DNA of 64,000 bases from an uncultured Oscillospiraceae bacterium (lineage in GTDB: Bacteria; Bacillota; Clostridia; Oscillospirales; Acutalibacteraceae). The notes under the pieces are model-generated. The model searched no databases. It was not told where the DNA came from and saw only the letters and a program-made list of their open reading frames with translations. Shown in pieces: positions 43,870 to 51,181 of this stretch. The translations under genes were made by a program, and so were the position numbers. The stretch's first letter is position 1, and each line of letters begins with the position of its first letter. The stretch covers positions 5,205 through 69,204 of the forward strand of contig UQHH01000010.1 of assembly GCA_900540865.1 (NCBI GenBank), written 5' to 3'.

Positions 43870-44133
43870 TTACTCTGCAAAGCCGGATTCAACAAGTTTT
43901 ACAAGATCATTTACGGCCTTTTCCTCGTCCGCGCCGTCGGCAATGATTCGGATGGACGTACCGCCCACGATACCAAGGGAAAGGACTCCCAGCAGGCTCT
44001 TGGCGTTGACGCGCCTCTCTTCCTTTTCTACCCAAATAGAAGATTTATACTCGTTTGCCTTCTGAATAAAAAAGGTTGCGGGGCGTGCATGCAGGCCTAC
44101 CTGATTTTGAACTTCTACATCTTTCACAAACAT
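43870..44133 (-). CDS. ptsH: Phosphocarrier protein HPr
   Basis: An 87-residue HPr. It keeps His15 in QVGLHARPA, which takes phosphate from enzyme I, and Ser46 in NAKSLLGVLSL, the HPr-kinase site used in Gram-positive catabolite control. Both are present, so it is HPr rather than Crh. No ptsI is beside it. The ribosome site is GGAGAGGG and a good promoter lies upstream. Confidence 0.93.
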   Translation of the reverse strand: MFVKDVEVQNQVGLHARPATFFIQKANEYKSSIWVEKEERRVNAKSLLGVLSLGIVGGTSIRIIADGADEEKAVNDLVKLVESGFAE

Positions 44134-44242
44134 GATTGAACCCTCTCCTACCTAAATTTAAGTTGTTTACAGTTAATAATCCGTTTGGCAACAATTAAAA
44201 TTTTAAAGAAAAAAACAGCACAGCAAAATTGTGCATGTTAGT

Positions 44243-44270
44243 ATTATATCACAAAGATGCACTCCGTCAA
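44243..44270 (-). promoter_or_regulatory. Sigma-A promoter of ptsH
   Basis: Minus strand TTGACG, 16 bases, TATAAT, about 110 bases before the ATG. Confidence 0.75.
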
Positions 44271-44405
44271 CAAAAAAATTGTATTTTCGGATTGATGAAC
44301 GATTCGCCATGAAAGATGGTATCGTTTTCTTGTGCATGTTAACCAGAAACAATACTAATTTTTGTGGTGGACATACAGTAAATTATGCTTTAAAGGAAAC
44401 AAACG

Positions 44406-45140
44406 TCATTTTTCCTGGAGGTTCTCCTCCAAAAATCTTTTTTCTTCGTCGGTGAGCGCCGCTTTTTCAAGCATATCGGGGCGCTGTCTTGCCGTGCGCA
44501 GGATTGCCTGCTGCCTGCGCCACTTTTCAATGTTGCCATGGTGGCCGGATAGAAGGATTTCCGGCGTTTCCCTGCCGCGCCAGAGCGCGGGACGGGTATA
44601 GTGCGGGTATTCGAGCAGGCCGCTGTAGTGGCTCTCCTCCTCAAAGCATTCCTCGTCCGCCAGCACGCCGGGGACCAGGCGGCAAACCGCGTCCGCCAGG
44701 ACAAGCGCCGGAAGCTCGCCGCCCGTCAGGACATAATCGCCGATAGAAATCTGCTCGTCTACATATTCGTCCAGTACGCGCTCGTCCACACCCTCGTAAT
44801 GCCCGCATAATATACAAATATTATCGTACGCTGAAAGCTCTTTTATTCTGTCCTGCGTCAAAACCTTTCCCTGTGGGGACATATAAATAAAATGCGGCCT
44901 TGCGCCGGCCTGCCGGCAAACGGCTTCAAAGCACAGCGCAATCGGCTCCGCCTGCAAAAGCATGCCCATGCCGCCGCCATAGGGGGAATCGTCCACGCGG
45001 TTGTGCTTGTTGAACGCATAGTCGCGCAGCTGGTGGCAGAACACCTCCAAAAAGCCTGTGTTGCGCGCGCGGCCGATAATGCTTTCCCCCATGACCGCCT
45101 CGCACATTTCCGGAAAAAGGGTAATCAGGTCAAGCCTCAT
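44406..45140 (-). CDS. trmD: tRNA m1G37 methyltransferase
   Basis: TrmD methylates G37 of tRNAs to prevent frameshifting. The 244-residue SPOUT enzyme starts MRLDLITLFPEM and has the knot sequences ILCGHYEGVDERVLD, SIGDYVLTGGELPAL and the C-terminal LLSGHHGNIEKWRR. The ATG at 45140 overlaps rimM by 11 bases. rplS, usual next in this operon, is missing. Confidence 0.97.
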   Translation of the reverse strand: MRLDLITLFPEMCEAVMGESIIGRARNTGFLEVFCHQLRDYAFNKHNRVDDSPYGGGMGMLLQAEPIALCFEAVCRQAGARPHFIYMSPQGKVLTQDRIKELSAYDNICILCGHYEGVDERVLDEYVDEQISIGDYVLTGGELPALVLADAVCRLVPGVLADEECFEEESHYSGLLEYPHYTRPALWRGRETPEILLSGHHGNIEKWRRQQAILRTARQRPDMLEKAALTDEEKRFLEENLQEK

Positions 45141-45642
45141 CGTCAAACATTCCTTTCATCGGGCGGATGGTGAGGAACCCGTTTTTCGGGTCAGTTTTAA
45201 TGATGACCTGCGGTATAACCGGGATTAAAAACGTGTGTTTTTCGTTGTCCGTTAATTCGTACACATCATTCGCCCCCGTCTTGAACACATCAGTAATGAC
45301 GCCGTATTCCTCTTTCGTATCTGCGTCTACCGCCTTAAGCCCTATGATATCCTGAATAAAGTACACATCGTCACCGAGCGGTGCGTCCTTACGGTCCATA
45401 TAAAGGATTGTACCGCGCAGCAAATCGGCCTGCTCGACCGTATCGACGCCTTTGATTTTCATAATGGCGATATGCTTATGAGGGCGCGACTTCACGGTAA
45501 GCTTGTCCGTCCCTTCCTTTTTGTAGAGCGATGTAAGCTGGCAAAAAAATTCCGGCGTGTCGCACCAGGGTTCGACGCGCAGCTCCCCCTTGATTCCGTG
45601 CGTGCCCACGATTTTTCCAATTTCAAGATATTGCTTGAGCAT
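45130..45642 (-). CDS. rimM: Ribosome maturation factor
   Basis: RimM helps assemble the 30S head. The 170 residues start EIGKIVGTHGIKGELRVEPW and contain the PRC-barrel half with YFIQDIIGLKAV and the C-terminal IPVIPQVIIKTD, all hallmark motifs. It is coupled to trmD. Upstream, where rpsP and khpA usually stand, there is instead the inverted repeat pair at 45793-47245. Confidence 0.97.
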   Translation of the reverse strand: MLKQYLEIGKIVGTHGIKGELRVEPWCDTPEFFCQLTSLYKKEGTDKLTVKSRPHKHIAIMKIKGVDTVEQADLLRGTILYMDRKDAPLGDDVYFIQDIIGLKAVDADTKEEYGVITDVFKTGANDVYELTDNEKHTFLIPVIPQVIIKTDPKNGFLTIRPMKGMFDDEA

Positions 45643-45701
45643 AAGCGCTCTCTCCGTTTCATTTTAAGCTTTGCCTATTGTAGCATAGCGGGGGCGTTTT
45701 T

Positions 45702-45735
45702 GCAAAGAGGGGAACCACAGGTTCCCCTCTTCCCT
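45702..45735. repeat. Hairpin of the GGAACC family upstream of rimM
   Basis: AAAGAGGGGAACC-aca-GGTTCCCCTCTT. It lies 60 bases before the rimM start on the plus-strand side of repeat copy A and might be an outer part of that element. Confidence 0.6.
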
Positions 45736-45792
45736 ATGCTTTTCTTTTAGAAGGAAACCCTCTCCTTTTCTCTTTTTTAAAGAAAGCAATCC

Positions 45793-46044
45793 GCTTCTTG
45801 AACTTTCTGATAAAACTTTCTATGTTATCTTTTTCAAAAGAGGGGAACCATTTTCGTTGGTTCCCCCCTTTTGCAATCCCCCTTCCGACGACTTAAGGGA
45901 ACCTGAAGAGTTCCCTTAAGAATCCTTCGGGGCTGCTGTAGACATTGTGGTCGCTCCTCGTTTTATGTGCCGTGTGTAGAAGTGATAGTACGGGACCGCC
46001 CAGCGCCGCGCCTGCGCGCGGAGTACCTCGTGAGTGCGGTACTT
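45793..46044 (+). repeat. Structured repeat, copy A (forward)
   Basis: Order of parts: TGATAAAACTTTCTATG lead; hairpin 1, AAGAGGGGAACCA-ttttcg-TTGGTTCCCCCCTTT (45839-45872); hairpin 2, CTTAAGGGAAC ... GTTCCCTTAAG (45892-45920); GCTCCTCGTTTTATGTGC; then a G/C-rich stem around GCCGCGCC-tgc-GCGCGGAGTAC; end GTACTT. Shared in order with copies B, C and D. No coding sequence. Confidence 0.85.
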
Positions 46045-46059
46045 GCTTTCTCTTCTTTT

Positions 46060-46374
46060 TCACATGTCCTCCGGCAGCTTTATGTCATTCTGCCTGCCGC
46101 AGCAGGATTTCAGCATATCTGTAACAAAGCCGTATCCATTGCCTATGTCATCGTACGCACTGTTTTTATTTTGGCACCAAAGCACGCAAGCCAGGACAAA
46201 ACGATTTATTTGAAAGTTACGCTGCTTTCTGTCCATATCCAGTTCGTCGTCGAGCAGCAGGTAGTTTTCAAAGCATCCTACCGCAAAGCCGATTTGCTCC
46301 AAAATCTTGTTATCCAGCAAAAACGGGTAGTTACTTTCATCATAGGGCGGCGGTAATTTCAATTCTAAATTCAT
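46060..46374 (-). CDS. Small orphan protein, 104 aa (paralogue of next upstream gene)
   Basis: I do not recognise a family. It shares a pattern with the adjacent 98-residue protein: ILEQIGFAVGCFENY near residue 25-40 and a Cys-rich end MLKSCCGRQND, against VLEKIGFASRAFDIF and CLKLSCGKQNK. So the two are tandem paralogues. No signal peptide; mostly helical; acidic. The ATG directly follows the stop of its neighbour. Both lie between inverted repeat copies A and B. Confidence 0.65.
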   Translation of the reverse strand: MNLELKLPPPYDESNYPFLLDNKILEQIGFAVGCFENYLLLDDELDMDRKQRNFQINRFVLACVLWCQNKNSAYDDIGNGYGFVTDMLKSCCGRQNDIKLPEDM

Positions 46375-46671
46375 TTAATTTTCCTCCCTTATCTTTTTAT
46401 TCTGTTTCCCGCAGCTTAATTTCAGGCACAAAGCAATCGTTTCACAAGCGTCTTCTGCTTCCGTTTCCCTGTCACAGGCGCAGAGGCTTGCCGCCAAACA
46501 TGCAAGGCAAAAATAATCTTCATACTCAGACTTTCCAAACAGCACCACGTTAAACACACGGAAAATATCAAACGCCCTGCTTGCAAACCCGATTTTTTCG
46601 AGCACGCCCGTATCAAGCTCCGTTTCCTCCAACAGCCCCGAAAGCACCTTTTTTTCCACCATGCCATCCAT
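46375..46671 (-). CDS. Small orphan protein, 98 aa (tandem paralogue)
   Basis: A 98-residue protein with the same layout as the gene after it: LLEETELDTGVLEKIGFASR, a central FCLACLAASLCAC helix and CLKLSCGKQNKK at the end. The ATG at 46671 is placed seven bases after GGGAGG. Cysteines are abundant (six), which could mean metal binding or disulphides. Function unknown. Confidence 0.65.
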   Translation of the reverse strand: MDGMVEKKVLSGLLEETELDTGVLEKIGFASRAFDIFRVFNVVLFGKSEYEDYFCLACLAASLCACDRETEAEDACETIALCLKLSCGKQNKKIREEN

Positions 46672-46806
46672 AAACATTCCTCCCAATTAATTTTTAAATT
46701 AATCTTAACATAAATTTCTTTTATAAATATATTTTGTTTGAATATAATATTCATGTAATGAATAAATCAAAGCAACTTCTAGAAATAGTCAAAGGGGGAC
46801 TATTAA

Positions 46807-47049
46807 ATGAACATTAAAAAATATGGGGAATATTCTTTATCAAGCTACTTGGAAGATTTGGCCACTCACGCAAATGAAGAAGGAAAAATGAAACGGAATA
46901 TTATATATGTTCAAATAAACAGTAAACTGCTTCAGAAAGCAAAATTTATTGCGCTGATGGAAAAATGTGAGCTTTCGCAGTGGATTGTTCGTTTGTTGAA
47001 AGAGAAAATAAAAGAAATAGAAAAAACAGCTGAGGAAACCGAGTCATAA
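46807..47049 (+). CDS. Small ribbon-helix-helix-like protein, 80 aa
   Basis: Residues 30-68 fit a ribbon-helix-helix DNA-binding fold: a beta strand NIIYVQINSKLL followed by two helices (QKAKFIALMEKC and LSQWIVRLLKEKIKE). The N-terminal 28 residues are a short helical arm. It has the strong ribosome site AAAGGGGGAC. It is divergent from the paralogue pair and its stop lies at the very edge of repeat copy B. It may regulate the pair or the element; this is inference. Confidence 0.6.
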   Translation: MNIKKYGEYSLSSYLEDLATHANEEGKMKRNIIYVQINSKLLQKAKFIALMEKCELSQWIVRLLKEKIKEIEKTAEETES

Positions 47050-47245
47050 AGTACCGCACCCACGAGGTACTCCGCGCGAAGGGGCGGCGCTGGGCGGTCC
47101 TGTACTATCCATTCTACACCTCGAACATAAAACGTGGAGCGGCTACAATGTCTACAGCAGCCCCGAAGGATTCTTAAGGGAAGCCAAGGTTCCCTTAAAG
47201 AAACGAACACGTTTCAAATAAAGAACAAGCAGCAGAATACTTTAT
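47048..47245 (-). repeat. Structured repeat, copy B (reverse)
   Basis: Read on the minus strand: ATTCTGCTGCTTGTTC lead; hairpin 1, GAAACG-tgtt-CGTTTC; hairpin 2, AAGGGAA-ccttggc-TTCCCTT; then GCTCCACGTTTTATGTTC, GATAGTACAGGACCGCC, the G/C stem with TTCGCGCGGAGTACCTCG and end GGTACTTT. Same order as copy A but with different hairpin bases. Together A and B enclose about 1 kb with three genes. Confidence 0.85.
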
Positions 47246-47365
47246 TCCATGAAAAAAGCGCCGTTTTTGCAAAAAACAGCGTAAAAAACCAAGACAGCCG
47301 GTCATTTTCAGCGCGCGCTGCGCAGCCCAGCAGCCTGTTAAGAATCAATCAAATAAAAAGGTGTT

Positions 47366-47398
47366 TGAGGAAAGGCTATTTACCTTTCCTCTGTTTTC
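47366..47398 (-). terminator. Terminator overlapping the end of the XRE gene
   Basis: GAGGAAAGG-ctattta-CCTTTCCTC overlaps the stop of the minus-strand gene; T-rich sequence follows on the plus strand, so the direction is uncertain. Confidence 0.45.
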
Positions 47399-47616
47399 TT
47401 TTTCCTTGGGTACGGTTTAGGCTCGTTTGTCAGCCCAAGCAAGTAATCGATACTGGTATTATAAAATTCCGCCAGCTTTATCAGCGAATCGGTCGGAATA
47501 TCACGCTTGCCCAGCTCATATCTGGAATAACATACCTGCGTACAATGTAGATATTTTGCTAATTCCTTCTGTGGAAGGTCTTTATCCTCCCGCATCTCTT
47601 TTAATCTTTGATACAT
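47380..47616 (-). CDS. XRE-family transcription regulator
   Basis: A 78-residue Cro/CI-type repressor that is essentially one helix-turn-helix domain: LKEMREDKDLPQKELAKYL, then TQVCYSRYELGKRDIP and LAEFYNTSIDYLLGLTNEP. The ATG at 47616 follows GGAGG by nine bases; a longer reading would run through the operator repeats. Two copies of a TAAMCCGWATTGGTWTA sequence lie just upstream and overlap divergent promoter elements, so it probably controls itself and the DUF6809 gene. Confidence 0.9.
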   Translation of the reverse strand: MYQRLKEMREDKDLPQKELAKYLHCTQVCYSRYELGKRDIPTDSLIKLAEFYNTSIDYLLGLTNEPKPYPRKKKTEER

Positions 47617-47645
47617 AGTATTCATCCTCCTGCTGACATTATATG

Positions 47646-47692
47646 TAAACCGTATTGGTATATTGACATTTAACCCGAATTGGTTTAAACTT
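47646..47692. promoter_or_regulatory. Operator repeats and promoter between XRE and DUF6809 genes
   Basis: TAAACCGTATTGGTATA (47646-47662) and TAACCCGAATTGGTTTA (47671-47687) start 25 bp apart, in phase on the helix within half a turn. The second lies inside a plus-strand promoter TTGACA-N17-TAAACT (47663-47691). Related GGTTTACC and GGTAAACC sequences recur near 47740 and 47810. Confidence 0.6.
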
Positions 47693-47858
47693 AAAATAAA
47701 TTTGTCATCGGAGGAAAATCTTTCTTTACAGGACCATAAGCGGTTTACCGATATACCGGACGCTGGGCGTGCGGCATCCTGCATGGCCGCTAAGGCTAAC
47801 CTGTTTTAGGGTAAACCGGTCCCGTTATCTATATTAAATTGTAAGGAGACAAATCTGT

Positions 47859-48137
47859 ATGCAGGATACGATTATGCAGCTTTTCTATGGTACGCAGGAA
47901 AGTGAAAAATATCCGATACCAAAAACACCGCAATACAAAGAGGCGGCCGAAAAGGAAAAAGAGGCGGAGAAGGCCTTTTATGAAAAGCTTTCCGCACAGC
48001 TTAGGCAAGACTATGAAAACGTGATGCTGCTAAAGACAGACATGCAGTGCATGGAAACAACCCAAGGATATGTCGACGGCTTCAAATGCGGCGCGCGGCT
48101 GATGATGGAGATTCTTTCAAGAGATGAAGAAAAATAA
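47859..48137 (+). CDS. DUF6809-like small protein
   Basis: A 92-residue, helical, charged protein with the pattern of DUF6809: an N-terminal QLFYGTQESEKYP, a coiled middle (AAEKEKEAEKAFYEKL) and the end YVDGFKCGARLMMEIL. Such proteins are frequent next to XRE regulators in Clostridia and have no known role. AAGGAG ribosome site. It is probably controlled by the divergent XRE repressor. Confidence 0.7.
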   Translation: MQDTIMQLFYGTQESEKYPIPKTPQYKEAAEKEKEAEKAFYEKLSAQLRQDYENVMLLKTDMQCMETTQGYVDGFKCGARLMMEILSRDEEK

Positions 48138-48177
48138 AAAGCGTTTGGAAGCAAGACGTTTCCAAACGCTTTTTTAC
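48133..48177. terminator. Bidirectional terminator
   Basis: AAAAGCGTTTGGAA-gcaagacg-TTCCAAACGCTTTT with A and T runs on either side; serves the DUF6809 gene and the spoIIA operon. Confidence 0.9.
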
Positions 48178-48195
48178 AACTGCGCGAAATTCAGT

Positions 48196-48852
48196 TCAAA
48201 CCACGAGCTTTTCCCGCAGCAGCAGCAATATTTTCTTTTCCCTGCGCGACACCTGGACTTGAGACATGGAAAGCTCTTGGGCCGTCTGGGTCTGCGTCCG
48301 GTTTTTAAAAAAGCGCAGGACGATGAGCGCCCGGTCGCGCTCGTCAAGTTCCCCAATTACCTGCCGTAAGGACAAAAGCTCCGTGAGCTTTTCCTCCGGC
48401 GCGTCTATGGGAATGTCGAGCTGCCCACCCCCGTTTTCTTCACCGGCGGAAAGCGAAACCGGCCTTGCCGCGGCGTTTAACGCCTCAGCAGCAAGCTCCG
48501 GCTCGACCTGCAGGCTTTCCGCGAGCTCGCTGATTGTCGGGTCGCGCCCATGCTTTGTGGCAAACGCCTCGCAGGTGCGCGTCGCTTTCAGGGACAGCTC
48601 CTTTAAGCTGCGGCTTACCTTGACCGCGCCGCCGTCACGGAACAGCCTGCGCATCTCGCCCAGGATAACGGGAACCGCGTAGGTGGAAAAGCGCAGCCCG
48701 CGGCTCGTATCGAAATTGTCTGCCGCCTTGACAAGCCCGACGCACCCGGCGCCGTACAGGTCGTCGTATTCGATTCCGCGCCCCTTGAAGCGCTTTGCGC
48801 ACGCATGGACAAGCCCCAGGTTTTCATTGATGAAAGCGGCCCTGTCAGCCAT
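48196..48852 (-). CDS. sigF: Sporulation sigma factor, sigma-F
   Basis: The first forespore-specific sigma factor. The 218-residue protein has region 2 (NLGLVHACAKRF, GIEYDDLYGAGCVGLVKA, RGLRFSTYAVPVILGEMRR), region 3 (KVSRSLKELSLKA) and region 4 (LDERDRALIVLRFF and MSQVQVSRREKKIL). Its place as third gene of spoIIAA-spoIIAB-sigF settles F over G. The start overlaps spoIIAB by eight bases. SpoIIAB holds it inactive until septation. Confidence 0.96.
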   Translation of the reverse strand: MADRAAFINENLGLVHACAKRFKGRGIEYDDLYGAGCVGLVKAADNFDTSRGLRFSTYAVPVILGEMRRLFRDGGAVKVSRSLKELSLKATRTCEAFATKHGRDPTISELAESLQVEPELAAEALNAAARPVSLSAGEENGGGQLDIPIDAPEEKLTELLSLRQVIGELDERDRALIVLRFFKNRTQTQTAQELSMSQVQVSRREKKILLLLREKLVV

Positions 48853-49288
48853 CTTGTTCCCCGCTTTGCGAAAGCATTTTCGTCATGGTTACGACCGTTC
48901 CCTTCTCAGGGCGTGAGGACACCTTTACTTTATCCATAAAGCTCATCATTACGGCAAAGCCAAGCCCCGCGCGTTCCTCGCCGCCCGTGGTATAGAGCGG
49001 CTCCATCGCCTGCTTCACATCCTCGATGCCGCAGCCCTTGTCGCGTATTTTTATGACGAAGCGCCCTTTTTCAAAAATCTGCGCCGTTATGTATATGACG
49101 CCCGACGTTCCGGCGTAGGCATGGACGATGCAATTGGTAACGGCCTCAGACACGGCCGTCTTTATATCCGCAAGCTCGCCGACCGTCGGGTCGAGCTGTA
49201 AAACAAAGGACGAGACAGCCGCCCTTGCAAAGCTTTCATTTGCGCTGCGGCTCAAGAAGCTCAGCTTCATTTCGTTTACGGGCTTCAT
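48845..49288 (-). CDS. spoIIAB: Anti-sigma-F factor / SpoIIAA kinase
   Basis: A 147-residue GHKL-fold kinase that binds sigma-F and phosphorylates SpoIIAA. It has the N box EAVTNCIVHAY, the G1 box IRDKGCGIED and G2 GLGFAVMMSFMD. It overlaps spoIIAA by four bases and sigF by eight, so the three proteins are made in coupled amounts, which matters for this partner-switch. Confidence 0.97.
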   Translation of the reverse strand: MKPVNEMKLSFLSRSANESFARAAVSSFVLQLDPTVGELADIKTAVSEAVTNCIVHAYAGTSGVIYITAQIFEKGRFVIKIRDKGCGIEDVKQAMEPLYTTGGEERAGLGFAVMMSFMDKVKVSSRPEKGTVVTMTKMLSQSGEQDG

Positions 49289-49617
49289 TTCTGCACTTCC
49301 TTTCCTTTAAACTCCAAAACGCCCAGGGCGCCCACGCCCGACAGCTCAATCAGCCGTTTGAGGTGCTTGGGAACGCCTACCACCTTGACATAGCCACCGA
49401 GCAGCTGCATCAGCCGGTACCTTCCCATGATTAACCCAATGGCGGAGCTGTCCGCAAATTGTACGCTGGAAAAGTCCAGCCGGAGCAGGGTAGGGTGCAG
49501 GCGCTCGCATTCGCTGTCGATTGCCTTGCGCATCCCCCGCGCCGTGTGATGGTCGATTTCGCCGCTCAAAAGAGCGGTCAGCTCGCCCTTGCTGCTGCAG
49601 CTAAGCTGAACATTCAT
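49285..49617 (-). CDS. spoIIAA: Anti-anti-sigma factor
   Basis: A 110-residue STAS-domain protein. The phosphorylated serine lies in FADSSAIGLIMGRY, the usual DSSG-type site with Ala in place of Gly. Unphosphorylated SpoIIAA frees sigma-F from SpoIIAB. It is the first gene of the operon. No clear sigma-H promoter could be recognised by eye in the 90 bases upstream, beyond which lies the terminator-like RNA structure at 49698-49854. Confidence 0.95.
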   Translation of the reverse strand: MNVQLSCSSKGELTALLSGEIDHHTARGMRKAIDSECERLHPTLLRLDFSSVQFADSSAIGLIMGRYRLMQLLGGYVKVVGVPKHLKRLIELSGVGALGVLEFKGKEVQK

Positions 49618-49697
49618 TTCACATTCCCCGATTCCTATGAAAAGTATGTATTATGGATAGTATTGGAAATCAAGCGCGGAAATATACATTTTCCGAC

Positions 49698-49854
49698 AAA
49701 AAAATAAAAATCACCTATCCCAAAGAGATAGATGATTCCTAATGCCTGTATTGCTGCCACGCGGGAGCTGCCGGGCTTGTCCCTAAACATTCCGTCCGCG
49801 CGGGGGGACATCATCTACTAACAGTAATAATAGATGATGTTATTAAAAATTTTT
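49698..49854. ncRNA. Candidate structured RNA / RNA switch between folC and spoIIAA
   Basis: Four complementary arms enclose a conserved-looking G/C core: 49710-49719, 49727-49736, 49808-49817 and 49831-49840. Arms 1-2 form a hairpin with a T run on the minus strand (TTTTTATTTTTTT), arms 3-4 form one with a T-rich end on the plus strand (TATTAAAAATTTTT), and arms 2-3 (TAGATGAT/ATCATCTA plus CC/GG) can pair instead, closing a stem around the core 49740-49805. That is the layout of an RNA switch or a bidirectional terminator with a structured insert. I cannot match it to a known class. Confidence 0.5.
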
Positions 49855-49881
49855 ATCGAAACCGGTTGTCATATTTTTAGA

Positions 49882-51165
49882 TTATCGTTCGTTTCTTGTC
49901 CGTATCAGGATGGGGCGCAGCTCGGCCGCCAGATAAAGCGAGCCGCACACGACGACGGCGCCGTCCTCGCCCGCAAGCTCAAAGGCGCGTTTGACCGCGT
50001 GTTCCTTGTCGTGCATGGGGATGACCATGTCGAAATACGCGCGCGCCTCCTGCGCGAACTCCTCCGCCGGCATAGCGCGCGGATTGTCGGGCGACAGCGC
50101 AATCACGGACGAAAACAGCCCCTTTATATAGGAAAGGGAGGTCACGCTGTCCTTGTCACGCAGCATACCGATAACACAAACCGTGTTTTTACCCCTGCAA
50201 TAGGTTTTCACCGCGTCGGAAAGCGCTTTCATACCGCCGGGGTTGTGCGCGCCGTCGAGCAGGACAAGCGGGTTATCGTTCATCAGCTCAAGCCGCGCGG
50301 GGATAAACGCGTTAGCAAACCCCTTTTCCACAGCTTTATCGGGAATGGTAAGGCTGCCGCGCATCGCGTCGATTGCCGCAAGCGCCGCCGCCGCGTTTTT
50401 TAATTGGTGCGCGCCGATGAGCGGCAGGGACAGCTCCTGACCCTTAAAACGCATCTTTGTACCCTTGACAGAGGATGAAAGAAGCTTCGGCATATAATCG
50501 CTAGCATTATAAAACGCGTTGCGCCGTTCCTTTACCGTATCCATAATCACCCGGTTAACCTCCTCCTGCTGTGGAAGAAACACCGTTTTGCCGCCGTGCT
50601 TTATGATACCCGCCTTTTGGAAAGCGATTTCCCCGAGCGTGCCGCCCAGTACCGCCGTATGGTCGAGGCTGATGGAAGTGATGACGCTTGCAAGCGGCGT
50701 GCCTATTACGTTGGTGCAGTCCAAAAGCCCGCCGAGGCCCGTCTCGAGCACGACCACATCGCAGCGGCTGCGGGCGTACCATTCAAACGCGATTGCCGTT
50801 ACCAGCTCAAATTCTGTAATAATTTCATCTCGTGCGGCCATTTCCTCCACGAGCGGCATAATGTCCTCCGTAATTTCGCAGAGCGCCTGCTCGGGAATCA
50901 TCTCCCCGTCAATCTGGATGCGCTCGCGGAAATCAACGATAAACGGGGATAAAAACAATCCCGTTTTATACCCGGCCGCGCGCAGTACACCTGACAGGAT
51001 GGTACAGACGGAGCCTTTGCCGTTTGTACCCGCGACATGGATAAATTTCGTTTTATCCTGCGGCCTGCCCATTTTATCGAGCAGCGTTTCAATGCGGTCA
51101 AGCCCCGGACGGGAGCCGAATTTTAAAAGTGAATTGATTTTGTCAACCGCTTGGCTGTATGTCAT
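49882..51165 (-). CDS. folC: Dihydrofolate/folylpolyglutamate synthase
   Basis: FolC adds glutamate to folates (and may make dihydrofolate). The 427-residue Mur-ligase-fold enzyme has DKTKFIHVAGTNGKGSVCTI for ATP, then TSISLDHTAVLGGTLGEIA, the metal-binding stretch, and the C-terminal LDGAHNPGGMKALSDAV. I place the start at the ATG 51165 (MTYSQAVDKI) after AGGAAG; the longer frame runs into rsmI. It follows rsmI by 16 bases. Confidence 0.95.
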   Translation of the reverse strand: MTYSQAVDKINSLLKFGSRPGLDRIETLLDKMGRPQDKTKFIHVAGTNGKGSVCTILSGVLRAAGYKTGLFLSPFIVDFRERIQIDGEMIPEQALCEITEDIMPLVEEMAARDEIITEFELVTAIAFEWYARSRCDVVVLETGLGGLLDCTNVIGTPLASVITSISLDHTAVLGGTLGEIAFQKAGIIKHGGKTVFLPQQEEVNRVIMDTVKERRNAFYNASDYMPKLLSSSVKGTKMRFKGQELSLPLIGAHQLKNAAAALAAIDAMRGSLTIPDKAVEKGFANAFIPARLELMNDNPLVLLDGAHNPGGMKALSDAVKTYCRGKNTVCVIGMLRDKDSVTSLSYIKGLFSSVIALSPDNPRAMPAEEFAQEARAYFDMVIPMHDKEHAVKRAFELAGEDGAVVVCGSLYLAAELRPILIRTRNER

Positions 51166-51181
51166 CGAATAAAACTTCCTT

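Noticed and set aside
46687..46754. Longer N-terminus of the 98-aa orphan in another frame
   Set aside because: The alternative frame has no ribosome site and a Trp/Arg-rich unlikely composition.
47281..47340. GCGCGCGCTGCGC sequence as a second copy of the 14.85-kb inverted repeat
   Set aside because: Only the short G/C palindrome is shared; the arms and other hairpins are missing.
49740..49805. Tetrahydrofolate riboswitch near folC
   Set aside because: The plus-strand opening resembles it, but the orientation is opposite to folC and the later conserved elements are missing. Left as an unclassified structured RNA.
49698..49854. 6S RNA
   Set aside because: Length and closing stem would suit, but I cannot find the open-bubble sequences of 6S RNA with any confidence.
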